NCBI GenBank assembly: GCA_947624285.1
Contig: CANQJS010000003.1
Location: 1-64,000 of the forward strand
Direction of reading: 5' to 3'
Length of the DNA: 64,000 nucleotides
Source: an uncultured Clostridia bacterium
Lineage (GTDB): Bacteria; Bacillota; Clostridia; Oscillospirales; Acutalibacteraceae
Shown here piece by piece: positions 27,131-36,194 of this stretch (within the stretch, counting starts at the first letter, position 1; every line of letters starts with the position of its first letter). The notes under the pieces were generated by a model that was not told the origin of the DNA, did not search any database, and was given only the letters and a program-made list of their open reading frames with translations. Made by a program: the position numbers and the translations under genes.

Positions 27131-29047
27131 TCACTTTATGTTATCAATGCGCGGCGCGGGAATATTGCTTTCTTTCATGCCTTGACCGCCGCCGTTGGAA
27201 TTGGAACTGTCATCTTTTCTTTTGGCTTTTTCGTCCACTGTTTTATCATTTGTTTGACCGTTGTATAGAGCTTTTGACTCGCGATAAGGTATAGCGCGCC
27301 TGGTCATAAGCCTCTTTATTTCCTCATCGGATATTCCACAGTTGTATTCGTCACTGATTTGAGATTCCAATTCATCCTTGTTCAGATATTTGACAGTTCG
27401 ATTTCCCCGTTCTTTAAGGCTGAACGGTTCTTCAAATTCAATACCCCATTTAAAGAATAGCTTGAGTTTAACTTTCATAGGATTGTGTCCTGTTTTCATT
27501 ACAATGAATTGACCTTTCGGCATAGACTTGAGTTCATCCGGTGTCATAAGGGCTCTTTCAATCATTTGGAGTGATTGACTCGGATCGTTTTTTCCTCTGC
27601 TTACAGATCCGCTCATTACGGTTTTGCTGCCCAAGGCTTTAGACAGTACTTCTGCTGATTTTGAATTCGGTGCAAAACCGCCGAATATCGTGAGTTGCGT
27701 GTTATCGGTTATAATTTCCGCTCCCTCTGCGCCGTAATTTTTGTTGAGTTGCGCAAAGGACTGAATAATCGGTACTATACTGACTCGTCTTGAGCGTGAC
27801 GCGCTAAACATCATTTCGGCAGACTCAATTTTTGGCAGCGTGCCGAATTCATCATAGAACATCATTACTCTGTTCTTGAGCTTGCCGCCGTTTTCATCTG
27901 CTACTGCAAGTATTTCCCTGTATAACTGTTGAATTATTAGCGATACCATAAAATATTTGGAGTTATCTTCCTCCGGCATAACAATGAAAATAGCGGATTT
28001 CTCGTTGCAGAATTTTTCGGCGTCTATCTCTGTATCAAAACACAAAATCTGCTCCAACTCGGTGTCGAGAAATGTGTTAAGTCTTGACATAGCCGTTGAC
28101 ATAACAGACATCATCGACTGTTCGCCTGAGTTCAGAGCTGCCCCGGCAAACCATCTTGCTTTGTGTTCGGGCGGTAATTTATCAAGCAACTGTTTAAACT
28201 GTGTCTGTCCTTTAACCTTTGACGGAGCCAATAAATCTTGAATTATTTTGAAAACAGAAACAATGTGGCGTTTTTCTTTCGGCGCAAATTCCGCAACAAG
28301 TAAAATAGCAGAGGTTAATAGTCCCTCTGCCGCGTCATAGAAAAATGCGTTTTGCCCGAAACTTGCACCATCCATTCCGTTAAGAATAATAGTTTTTGAA
28401 ATAATCTTAGCATATTTTTCAGCCTTTGCTTTATATGAAATGTTTTCTTTTTTCTGATTAACACTCTCTTTGTATAAATCCATATACTTGTTGACAAGAT
28501 GGAGCATATTGTTACCGTGTGATTTTGTCGGATTACGCAGATCAAGTACGGATATATTATAGCCGTAGTATTTCTTTGCAATGCCGCCGTAGTTTCTGTA
28601 TATATCGCCCTTGGTATCTGTTGATATAAATGACATGCCCGATGCACAGGCGTACTCGATATTCGGATAAAGGAAATATGCGGTTTTGCCGACTCCGGCT
28701 GCTCCTATCATTAAAGCATGGACATCCTGATCGTCAACAAGTGCGGTTGTGGCAGTTTTACCTACACACCCGACTACAATTCCCTGTGGAAGAGGTTTGC
28801 CGTCAAAGGCGGTTGGTTCGATTCCTGATTTAGCCTGCTGCCGCCATCGCTTAGGATCAAATGGTATGTGCTTATATGTTTTTTTGATTTCTTCTCTTGA
28901 TGCAAATCTCGCCGTTCCATGCTGCCCGTCCCCAACAGTTTTTGATTTGATATTATTAAGATTGTAAATATGGGCAAGCAATGATATTAATCCGAGCACA
29001 GTAAACATAATAATGGAAGCGACAATTAAGCCTGTTGGATTGCCCAT
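27131..29047 (-). CDS. virD4: VirD4/TraG-family type IV coupling protein
   Basis: A 638-residue membrane ATPase that would bring the relaxase-DNA complex to the conjugation channel. One N-terminal transmembrane segment (about 7-25), Walker A GAAGVGKTAYFL near residue 97, Walker B VMMFYDEFGTLP near 400, and the TraG C-terminal region are all present. The tail is Lys/Asp/Asn-rich. It starts at ATG 29047, overlapping the upstream DUF3991 gene by 22 bases. In many Firmicutes elements virD4 sits directly before the DUF3852/VirB6 genes; here it is about 20 kb away. Confidence 0.95.
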   Translation of the reverse strand: MGNPTGLIVASIIMFTVLGLISLLAHIYNLNNIKSKTVGDGQHGTARFASREEIKKTYKHIPFDPKRWRQQAKSGIEPTAFDGKPLPQGIVVGCVGKTATTALVDDQDVHALMIGAAGVGKTAYFLYPNIEYACASGMSFISTDTKGDIYRNYGGIAKKYYGYNISVLDLRNPTKSHGNNMLHLVNKYMDLYKESVNQKKENISYKAKAEKYAKIISKTIILNGMDGASFGQNAFFYDAAEGLLTSAILLVAEFAPKEKRHIVSVFKIIQDLLAPSKVKGQTQFKQLLDKLPPEHKARWFAGAALNSGEQSMMSVMSTAMSRLNTFLDTELEQILCFDTEIDAEKFCNEKSAIFIVMPEEDNSKYFMVSLIIQQLYREILAVADENGGKLKNRVMMFYDEFGTLPKIESAEMMFSASRSRRVSIVPIIQSFAQLNKNYGAEGAEIITDNTQLTIFGGFAPNSKSAEVLSKALGSKTVMSGSVSRGKNDPSQSLQMIERALMTPDELKSMPKGQFIVMKTGHNPMKVKLKLFFKWGIEFEEPFSLKERGNRTVKYLNKDELESQISDEYNCGISDEEIKRLMTRRAIPYRESKALYNGQTNDKTVDEKAKRKDDSSNSNGGGQGMKESNIPAPRIDNIK

Positions 29048-30450
29048 TGATTATCCCACCTTTCCTGTTCGACCGTAAAATTTACATTTTGTTCCTGTAA
29101 ATCAAGTTTTATATGCAATTCCATACGCAAGCTGTCACATGCTAAACTGAATAAGTTCTTTACATCCTGTTTGAGCACGCTTGATATTCGTATCTGATTT
29201 GTTCCGAATAGTTTTTCAACCGCTTGCATATCGTTTTGAATATCTTGTTGTTTACTTTGAAATTCAGTGTCATCTCTGTGAGGCAGATATTGTTCAATCA
29301 AACCCTGTATGAGCGCTTTTTCGTCTGCATTAAGTAAACCCTTTGCCATTCGCAACGCGTCTATTGCAAGGCGGTTGGAGTTTATCATTATTTCTTCGGG
29401 TGTTTTTGAAGCCATAAGCCTTGCGTAATCCGCGCAAAGCGTTTTATACGGATATAAAAGAGAATTGCTGTTAAAAGCAGAGGTTACTGTATTCGTAAAG
29501 AGTTCCCGCATTTTATTTAATGTCGGATGGGGTACTGCCGGGAGCGGCTCGAGCCCGTTCCTTTCTCTGAGTATCTCATTCCAATCCTTGTATTTCGGTC
29601 TGAGGAATGTTACATCCGTATAACCGAGTTCCTTAAGGTGCTGTTTTATTCTGTATTCCGCATTTATTCCCGCCGGATCATTATCAAGACAGAGATAAAT
29701 CTTGTTGAGCTGAGAATAATCTTTCAGCATGCGTATCAACGCATGATCCGCTACAGAGCAGAGCGAAACATAGGAATGCTCCTTCCAATTACCCGGGTGC
29801 AGAGTTAAGAATGAAAGCATATCTATCGGTGCTTCAAATACATACAGCGTATCGCTTGTGCCTGTATAATGAAAGCTATACTCCGCGTCGCAGCTATCAA
29901 CATTTCCCTTAAAGGAATCACCGAGAGTATATGTTCCACGCTTGTGAGCGTGCTTTGCAACACCATTACTATCTCTGCCTACAAATACGCAGTTATGATA
30001 TTCCTTGCTTTCATACAGCAAATCTTCATGTGCAAAATATTCTATAATGCTACGAGCGATAAAGCGTGTACGCAGAAGGTATGCAAAGACCTGACGCATA
30101 TTCTCGTTCTTTTCGGGCAGTTGAAACGGTTTCTTTTCCTTTTGTTGTTTAGTCACTTGCAGAGGTTCAATGCGTTCATCCAATATCATTTGTATTGCGT
30201 CCTGATAACTGAGGTTATAGAACTTACGCACAAAATCAATCGTGTTCCCGCCCTTATGTTCATAATGGCTGTACCACATATTATCACGGATTGTTACTCT
30301 GCCACCGGCTTTCCATAACATTTCCGATCCGCAACGCTTTAAGCTCTCACCCTGAGAAATTAAAAAAGCAGCCAAGTCTGTGTTGGCTGCTTCCTGCTTT
30401 TGTTCTTCCGTGAACGGAATGTATTCTGTTTGATAATGTCTTTGCGTGAT
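29026..30450 (-). CDS. DUF3991 and Toprim domain protein (primase-like), probable AUC start
   Basis: The zinc-finger-like/DUF3991 part occupies the N-terminal 100 residues (IPFTEEQKQEAANTDL, GGNTIDFVRKFYNLSYQDA). A Toprim domain follows (IYLCLDNDPAGINAEYRI, then PKYKDWNEIL). Such proteins are probably primase-like and common in Firmicutes conjugative elements. The first ATG/GTG/TTG in frame is TTG 30375, which would cut off the conserved TEEQ segment. The frame stays open upstream to an in-frame TGA and contains ATC at 30450 with AAAAGGA 6 bases before it; I take ATC as the likely start. A terminator-like hairpin (30362-30391) lies inside codons 20-30. VirD4 overlaps the 3' end. Confidence 0.82.
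   Translation of the reverse strand: MTQRHYQTEYIPFTEEQKQEAANTDLAAFLISQGESLKRCGSEMLWKAGGRVTIRDNMWYSHYEHKGGNTIDFVRKFYNLSYQDAIQMILDERIEPLQVTKQQKEKKPFQLPEKNENMRQVFAYLLRTRFIARSIIEYFAHEDLLYESKEYHNCVFVGRDSNGVAKHAHKRGTYTLGDSFKGNVDSCDAEYSFHYTGTSDTLYVFEAPIDMLSFLTLHPGNWKEHSYVSLCSVADHALIRMLKDYSQLNKIYLCLDNDPAGINAEYRIKQHLKELGYTDVTFLRPKYKDWNEILRERNGLEPLPAVPHPTLNKMRELFTNTVTSAFNSNSLLYPYKTLCADYARLMASKTPEEIMINSNRLAIDALRMAKGLLNADEKALIQGLIEQYLPHRDDTEFQSKQQDIQNDMQAVEKLFGTNQIRISSVLKQDVKNLFSLACDSLRMELHIKLDLQEQNVNFTVEQERWDNQWAIQQA
30362..30391 (-). terminator. Terminator-like hairpin inside the start of the DUF3991 coding region
   Basis: Perfect 9-bp stem AGCAGCCAA/TTGGCTGCT with a 7-base loop and a six-T run on the coding strand. 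It falls within the first 30 codons of the DUF3991 gene, so active translation would disrupt it and lack of translation would let it terminate. Confidence 0.7.
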
Positions 30451-30490
30451 ATCACATCCTTTTAAATTAAATTTCTTGTCTTCTCAGACA

Positions 30491-31408
30491 CTATAAATTA
30501 TGTAAGGACAAATTCATTTTATTTCTTGGGTGTTTAGACTCTAATATTTCACGGGTTTTGCTTGTGCTGATATGCGTATAAATTTGTGTTGTTGCTATTG
30601 AGCTATGTCCGAGAAACTGCTGAATATATCGTATATCCACATCTACATTGTGGAGTTCAGTTGCGAAAGTATGTCTGAACATATGCGGCGTAATGTGTAG
30701 TGGCGCGTCAACGGCATTCGCATAATCATTAACCATAAATCGTATGGACTGCTCCGATAAGCGGTTACCAAATCGATTTACAAAAAGATAATCTAATTTG
30801 TATGATCTGATAGCTAAATAGTCGTTTATCATTTTGCTTAAATCGTCACTAATACACATCATTCGTTCTTTTGAACCTTTGCCGAAAATGCGAATTGTGT
30901 TGTCACTAAAATTGATGGCGGAGGTTTTGAGATTTGAAATTTCCGAAACTCTCATACCGGTTGAAAATAACAGTTCAATAACCACAATGTTTCGCATTGT
31001 TATTTCTTTTTGATATTGAGTAACAGCAATAAAATTCTGTTTATAGGCATAAGATAACATTTCTTGAATGCAGTTTAGCGGTATAGTTCTGGGCAATTTT
31101 AAAGACTCTTTGTATTTAAGAATTATCTTATGAAACGGGTTGTAATCTATAATATCCTCAATTTCCATATACCTGTAAAATGCTTTGACACAAGCAATCT
31201 TTCGCTTTGCGCTTTTAGGTTTGTACTGATCGTGCAGCATATTGATATATGAATTAAGCTCGTTTTTGTCAAAGCAGTCGCGATGCCCCATAAAATTACA
31301 AAACTGCTTTAAATCAATTTTATATGCCTTGAGGGTTAGGTCGCTTAAGCCTTTCAAGGATTTACAAACAATTAAATACTTTTCCTTTTCGTCAACTAAA
31401 TTAAACAT
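30491..31408 (-). CDS. XerC/XerD-like tyrosine recombinase
   Basis: A 305-residue tyrosine recombinase. The N-terminal SAM-like core-binding domain covers 1-95 and the catalytic domain about 105-290, with Arg153 (STGMRVSE), His242 and Arg245 (HITPHMFRH), His268 (LGHSS) and nucleophile Tyr277 (TTQIYTHI) all in place. GGAGG precedes ATG 31408. It is shorter than Tn916-type integrases and lacks their N-terminal arm-binding domain, so it may be a resolvase or element-end recombinase. No excisionase-like gene is adjacent. A second, serine-type recombinase lies at 409-2019. Confidence 0.93.
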   Translation of the reverse strand: MFNLVDEKEKYLIVCKSLKGLSDLTLKAYKIDLKQFCNFMGHRDCFDKNELNSYINMLHDQYKPKSAKRKIACVKAFYRYMEIEDIIDYNPFHKIILKYKESLKLPRTIPLNCIQEMLSYAYKQNFIAVTQYQKEITMRNIVVIELLFSTGMRVSEISNLKTSAINFSDNTIRIFGKGSKERMMCISDDLSKMINDYLAIRSYKLDYLFVNRFGNRLSEQSIRFMVNDYANAVDAPLHITPHMFRHTFATELHNVDVDIRYIQQFLGHSSIATTQIYTHISTSKTREILESKHPRNKMNLSLHNL

Positions 31409-31910
31409 AATAAATCCTCCGTCAAATAATATTTTATTATGACGAAGAACGCATAAAAAGTCGATTGATTTTAATTAATATCTCGGGAAAATGTATAATT
31501 TTGTCGTAAAAATGAACAATTTTGCATTTTCAGTTGACAATTTAAGAGAAATTGCTAATTTAAAAATATAGAAATTATATTATTAAGTAAAGGATAACAT
31601 TAAGTTATCCTTTATTTATATTAGGTCTTATGATATAAGATAAGCCAGAGATAAAGCTCAACAATTACCACTTGCATATTTGCTTATTAAAAACATTATA
31701 AAGACACAAAAGCCTACAGAAATAATCTGCAGGCTTTTAATTAACTTTAAGAATATGTAAATAATGTTTGTTCAATTTCTTCAAAATATATATAAAGCTT
31801 GATTTTTCTATTTAAATTATGATTAAATATATTTTTTTATTATTTTCATTCCTGAAAAAATCAATAAAGTATATTCTAAAAAGCAGTTAAATTGTAATAA
31901 TAAATATAAC
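31409..31910. other. Intergenic region with two hairpins, no gene
   Basis: About 500 AT-rich bases between divergent genes. Two hairpins stand out: AAAGGATAAC/GTTATCCTTT (31589-31613) and AAAGCCTACAGA/TCTGCAGGCTTT (31709-31737). The second is a good bidirectional terminator and closely resembles the terminator after the AAA ATPase gene at 33212-33240. I see no other coding or tRNA signal. Confidence 0.5.
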
Positions 31911-31968
31911 TTGACTTAGATTCCATTTTCGAGTAAAATAAAGTAGTAATTTATTTTACTCGGAGGAG
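31911..31968 (+). promoter_or_regulatory. Promoter with a 13-bp inverted repeat covering the -10 and abutting the ribosome site
   Basis: -35 TTGACT (31911-31916), 17-base spacer, -10 TAAAAT (31934-31939). A perfect 13-bp inverted repeat CGAGTAAAATAAA/TTTATTTTACTCG (31930-31942 and 31950-31962) includes the -10 in its left arm and its right arm meets the GGAGGAG ribosome site. It could be an operator for a dimeric repressor, or an RNA hairpin at the transcript start. Confidence 0.75.
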
Positions 31969-31977
31969 CAAATAAAA

Positions 31978-33204
31978 ATGTATATTAAAAGACATTTAGA
32001 GGATGAAATATTAAACGCATCAAAATATTATCCTGTAGTAATGGTATGCGGTCAGCGTCAGGTTGGCAAATCTACAATGTTAAATCATATAAAAGAAGAA
32101 AACAGAAAATATGTTTCTCTTGATGATATGAATGCAAGAAGACTCGCGGAAATCGATCCCGAACTTTTTTTTGAGACATATGGTTTGCCTATTCTTATTG
32201 ATGAATTTCAAAGAGTCCCTTCAATTCTTTTGGAAATCAAAAAAATTGCTGATGAAAAAGCACTAAATGGTGAAGAAAATAATGGACTGTTTTGGCTTAC
32301 AGGCTCTCAAAAATTCAAAATGATGCAGAATGTATCCGAATCACTTGCGGGGAGAATAGCCGTTTTTGATTTAGCCGGACTGTCAACTTCTGAAATTGAA
32401 AACCGCCCAAGAGATTTATTTAAGCCTAATCTTGATGATATAAAAAATCGTATTAAAACTTCAAAAAATAAGAACATTCACAATATATTTGATATTATTT
32501 TTAAAGGTAGTATGCCTAAAATAATAACCACAGATATAGAAAGAGACAGATATTATTCAGACTATGTTAATACCTATCTTGAAAGGGATATCAAGGAGCT
32601 TGCTCAAGTCGGTAAATTAAATGAATTCTATGATTTCCTTGTTTTTATGGCAGCCAGAACAGCACAGGAACTCAAATACAGTGAAATTTCAAGTGCAATA
32701 GGTATTTCTGCTCCTACGGCAAAAGCTTGGGTATCTATTCTTGAGCGTTCGGGGGTAATATACATTCTGCACCCCTACTTCACAAATATTACAAAAAGAC
32801 TTGTTAAAACCCCAAAAGTTTATTTTATGGATACAGGTTTAGCAGCCTATCTTTGCCGCTGGCCCAACGCCGAGACTCTTGAAAACGGAGCGATGGACGG
32901 TGCTTTTTTTGAAACCTATATTGTAACCGAAATAGTAAAAAGTTATTATAATGCAGGCAAACATCCCGATTTATATTATTATCGTGATATTGATGGCAAA
33001 GAGATTGATTTACTTATTGTTGAAGGTAATAATATTTATCCCATTGAAATAAAAAAGAGTAAAAATCCATTAAATCCTGATAAAAATTTCAGTGCTTTGA
33101 ATAAATTAAAAATGAATATTAAGACCGGTCTTGTCATTTGTATGACAGAGGAATTGTTGCCGTTTAAACGAGATATATGGTTGTGCCCTGTAAAAATATT
33201 ATAG
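31978..33204 (+). CDS. AAA ATPase with DUF4143 (AAA_14 family)
   Basis: A 408-residue P-loop ATPase. Walker A VCGQRQVGKSTML (about 24-36), a Walker-B-like ILIDEFQRVP near 74-83, a sensor segment LTGSQKF, a DUF4143 winged-helix-like middle (YSEISSAIGISAPTAKAWVS), and a C-terminal nuclease-fold-like part (YYRDIDGKEIDLLIVEGN, then IYPIEIKKSK). This two-part family is frequent in gut bacteria, often as single mobile genes, and its role is not established. GGAGGAG precedes ATG. It is a stand-alone transcript between the tyrosine recombinase and the relaxase, with its own regulated-looking promoter and terminator. Confidence 0.9.
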   Translation: MYIKRHLEDEILNASKYYPVVMVCGQRQVGKSTMLNHIKEENRKYVSLDDMNARRLAEIDPELFFETYGLPILIDEFQRVPSILLEIKKIADEKALNGEENNGLFWLTGSQKFKMMQNVSESLAGRIAVFDLAGLSTSEIENRPRDLFKPNLDDIKNRIKTSKNKNIHNIFDIIFKGSMPKIITTDIERDRYYSDYVNTYLERDIKELAQVGKLNEFYDFLVFMAARTAQELKYSEISSAIGISAPTAKAWVSILERSGVIYILHPYFTNITKRLVKTPKVYFMDTGLAAYLCRWPNAETLENGAMDGAFFETYIVTEIVKSYYNAGKHPDLYYYRDIDGKEIDLLIVEGNNIYPIEIKKSKNPLNPDKNFSALNKLKMNIKTGLVICMTEELLPFKRDIWLCPVKIL

Positions 33205-33211
33205 TAAATTT

Positions 33212-33240
33212 AGCCTGTAGATATATCTCTGCAGGCTTTT
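33212..33240. terminator. Terminator between convergent ATPase and relaxase genes
   Basis: Stem AGCCTGTAGA/TCTGCAGGCT with one wobble and a T-run on the plus strand. It lies in the 37 bp between the convergent stop codons. Confidence 0.7.
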
Positions 33241-33241
33241 G

Positions 33242-35422
33242 CTATGCCCTAAGACCTTGAGCCATTTTCTTTTCTTCAATCTGTCTGCGTTGTTTCCTAT
33301 CAATCCTAAATCCTGTTTTTGAGTTATACGCATTGAATTTCTTTGAAAACAGATTACCCATATATCCAAACAATCTCATAGCGGATATAGCCATTAAATA
33401 TTTCAAATAATTCTCTCTGTTCTGCAAAATAACGGTAGCGTATATGTTCCATTGTTCTGCTGCCGACTGCAAAAGTTCAATCCCTTTTTCTTCGTCCTTT
33501 GGAATATCAATGCCGAACAAAAGCATTTTTCCAAGCAAAACTTTTGCCCATTCGTTATTCTGTTCGATTGCAGACTGCAATAATTCAACTGTTCTTGCAA
33601 TATCTTTCGGTATAACATCACTCCTGAGTAATAATTTTGCAAGTGCATACTGTGCTTTGTCATCACCGAGGGATACGCTGCGCAGAAGCAAATTGTATGC
33701 CCGTTTTTCATCTTTGGGCAGTAATTCTCCCTTGAGGATTATAAACGCAAGCATTTTTTCAGCAGGCACAAACTGATTCTCTGCCGATCGTTCAAGCAAT
33801 TTCAATCCGTCTTTTGTTTTGTTTTTGAATTCATCAGAAAACAAATATTGACACGCAAGTGTGTACTGCGCATACTTGTTGCCTTGTTCCGCTGATTCAG
33901 ATAAAAGGAATATAGCTATTTTGAAATTCCTGCTCATATCACTGTTACCAAGATATTGTTTACCGAGATAGTATTCGGCCCATTGATTTCCTTGTCTGAC
34001 GGATTGCTCCAACCAATAAGTTCCCGATCTGATATCTTTGTCACACATATTTCCTTTTATCATCATTTTGCCAAGCATGTATTGTGCATATGGATTTCCT
34101 TCTTCGGCAGACTCTTTGAGAAGAACAAAACCTTTGCCGAAATCAAATTGTTCTGATTTTTTATCAAGTAATCGCTTTGCTCTCCAATATTTTTCAGATG
34201 ATGTCAGTATATATAAATCGTCATCGATTTCCTCATCATCGGGTTCGGGTTCTGTTTCGTCAATGGAAAGCAGTATCGGTTCATCCGTTGCTTCATAATC
34301 AAATATTGCAATCATATCATCAATACCTAACGCTTCTCTGATCACCATATTACGAACACTTTTGAATTCCTTGTTCTGCGACAAAGGAATTCTTTTTAAT
34401 TTCTCGTTGGTATAGGTGCTTGTGATTTTGTCTTTCTGCTCATACCACAATGCATAAAGCGCTTTGATGCGTTCATCCTTTTCGAGTTCATCTACAATCA
34501 AATTGACTACGGCTTTTATTTCGGGACTCAGATATCCGTAAACCTTTTTACCCTTTGTATGATAAAGCATATTATTAAGTTTAAATAAAAGTTGCGCGAT
34601 GTTTTCATTATTAAAATCACCATGCCGAAGTTCATTAACAAGCCGCTCGGCGAGCGATTTGCTGTCAGCCTTGAGCTCGTTACGATAATCGGTTTGCTTT
34701 TTGTAAATCTGAATCAACTCGTCTTTGAATATTTCTTTTGCAAGACAGGATTTGATATTTCTTAGTCCTTTCCTTGCTAAGAACGCTTCAGTCGGTTGCG
34801 TCGAATATGCTATCATATGAATGTGCGGATGGTGTCCTTCGTTATGAAAAGCTGCATACCATCTGAAATTTTTTGGATCGATATTCATGTTTGCCGCAAT
34901 TTCATTTCGCTTTGCCCACAATAATTTTTGCCACGCCTTAACATTATCAAAGCCTAGCCGTGCCGCATCCTCACGCCGAAGTGAGATAATATGAGTCCAG
35001 ACATTACCCTGATATGAGTTTAGTTCTTCTTCAACCTTGTTGAGAATTACGGGAACGCCCTTGTCCGAAAACAAACCGTGCTCGGCTATTCGCTCTGCAC
35101 CGGGCCTTGTTCCAATGTATTTGAGATATTTACCCATACCAAAGATTTGCAGATTCGATTCAAGAACTCTTGAAATAAATTCGCTTGCGTTACCGATTGT
35201 CTGCTCTTCTTTATAGTCCGCATACTCGTGGAGGTCTCTGCTTTCAGGAAAATCATTCAGCATTTTTTCAATTAAGGCCGTCTGTTTTTTCGTGACCGGA
35301 AGATTTAATTTTGTATTCTCCGGAAGCTGAACACCATCTCTTGTCGCAAGATAACGGGCATAACCACCCATGTTATTGTCTTTTGCTTTATAGAACGGAC
35401 TAAACAGAATAAGTTTGGACAT
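33242..35422 (-). CDS. MobP-type relaxase with C-terminal Sel1 repeats
   Basis: A 726-residue relaxase. The N-terminal 230 residues carry the opening FSPFYKAKDNNMGGYARYL and the three-histidine metal site FHNEGHHPHIHMIAYS near 190-205, as in MobP3-like relaxases. A middle linker (about 230-400) is followed by seven or so Sel1/TPR-like repeats (about 410-660; NPYAQYMLGKMMIKGN, NKYAQYTLACQYLFS). These helical repeats usually bind proteins and may dock the relaxase to VirD4 or the channel. The start overlaps the upstream accessory gene as TAATG. Confidence 0.92.
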   Translation of the reverse strand: MSKLILFSPFYKAKDNNMGGYARYLATRDGVQLPENTKLNLPVTKKQTALIEKMLNDFPESRDLHEYADYKEEQTIGNASEFISRVLESNLQIFGMGKYLKYIGTRPGAERIAEHGLFSDKGVPVILNKVEEELNSYQGNVWTHIISLRREDAARLGFDNVKAWQKLLWAKRNEIAANMNIDPKNFRWYAAFHNEGHHPHIHMIAYSTQPTEAFLARKGLRNIKSCLAKEIFKDELIQIYKKQTDYRNELKADSKSLAERLVNELRHGDFNNENIAQLLFKLNNMLYHTKGKKVYGYLSPEIKAVVNLIVDELEKDERIKALYALWYEQKDKITSTYTNEKLKRIPLSQNKEFKSVRNMVIREALGIDDMIAIFDYEATDEPILLSIDETEPEPDDEEIDDDLYILTSSEKYWRAKRLLDKKSEQFDFGKGFVLLKESAEEGNPYAQYMLGKMMIKGNMCDKDIRSGTYWLEQSVRQGNQWAEYYLGKQYLGNSDMSRNFKIAIFLLSESAEQGNKYAQYTLACQYLFSDEFKNKTKDGLKLLERSAENQFVPAEKMLAFIILKGELLPKDEKRAYNLLLRSVSLGDDKAQYALAKLLLRSDVIPKDIARTVELLQSAIEQNNEWAKVLLGKMLLFGIDIPKDEEKGIELLQSAAEQWNIYATVILQNRENYLKYLMAISAMRLFGYMGNLFSKKFNAYNSKTGFRIDRKQRRQIEEKKMAQGLRA

Positions 35423-35832
35423 TACGATTCACCGTTCTGATACTTGACTATCTTTTCCAAATCAAATTCACCGTTTAACTCTTTTACTTCGTTAATGACT
35501 CGGTGCTTCATGGATTGCACTTGGCTTGGATCGAGTTTAAATGATGCGGCAAGGAGATTTATTTCCGTTGCTATTTCTACAGCAAGTTTGAATAGTGAGC
35601 GTGACAGTCTGTATTCCGTGAGGTCAAGTCTTGCGTCTATAACCGATTCAAAAGCCGGAGTAAGCACCTCTGTGAGTTCCTCTTTATTCAGATAAGCGTC
35701 ATAGAACTTAACTGCTTTAACTAAAAATTGATTACGGCTCCTGACATTTGCTCTTTCTAAATTACGGTCGCATATGCTTAAAATTTCTGTCGGAAGATAA
35801 AATGATAATTTTTTCATCTGATTTTCATCCAT
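35422..35832 (-). CDS. Relaxase accessory protein (MobC-like, ribbon-helix-helix)
   Basis: A 136-residue protein. The N-terminus (KKLSFYLPTEILSICDRNLE, then RSRNQFLVKAVKFYDAYL) has the strand-helix-helix look of ribbon-helix-helix DNA binders that help relaxases open oriT. The rest is helical. AGGAG lies 11 bases before ATG 35832. Translationally coupled to the relaxase, and the iteron-like repeats just upstream are natural binding sites. Confidence 0.8.
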   Translation of the reverse strand: MDENQMKKLSFYLPTEILSICDRNLERANVRSRNQFLVKAVKFYDAYLNKEELTEVLTPAFESVIDARLDLTEYRLSRSLFKLAVEIATEINLLAASFKLDPSQVQSMKHRVINEVKELNGEFDLEKIVKYQNGES

Positions 35833-35846
35833 AATTCATCAACTCC

Positions 35847-36050
35847 TTTTGGGCGTAAATTTTGGGCATAAAACAGAACTTAAAATTCCTTTGCGGTTAC
35901 GCGAAATTTTGAAAGCATTGGGCATAATTTTTATCGTTTTTTGGGCGTAAAAATTTTGGGCAAAAGTTAATTTTGGGCGCAAAGCGAAAGTCCCGCTCGG
36001 CGTTGCCGCGCGGTGTTTTTTCGGTTGGGAGCACCGAAAGTGCGCCCAAC
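35847..36050. other. Candidate oriT: six TTTTGGGC-type iterons and a stem-loop
   Basis: The octamer TTTTGGGC (once ATTGGGC) occurs at 35847, 35860, 35917, 35939, 35954 and 35971, all in the same direction and mostly followed by G/A and TAA. Beyond them a stem-loop GTTGGG-A-GCAC / GTGC-G-CCCAAC with loop CGAAA lies at 36024-36050. Iterons plus a hairpin directly upstream of an accessory protein-relaxase operon is how oriT regions look. The nick site is not identified. The remaining DNA to 36194 shows no gene. Confidence 0.6.
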
Positions 36051-36194
36051 CTTTATCCTGCTTAGACTTAAAACTCGCACCCGAACATTGATTTACGCCT
36101 TAAAATGCCTTGAATTTCCGTTTTTCAGTATTTTGGGACTTTCCCGAATGAGATTTAATCTCTTGACATAGGGCAGAAACCTGCGCGACAGGCT

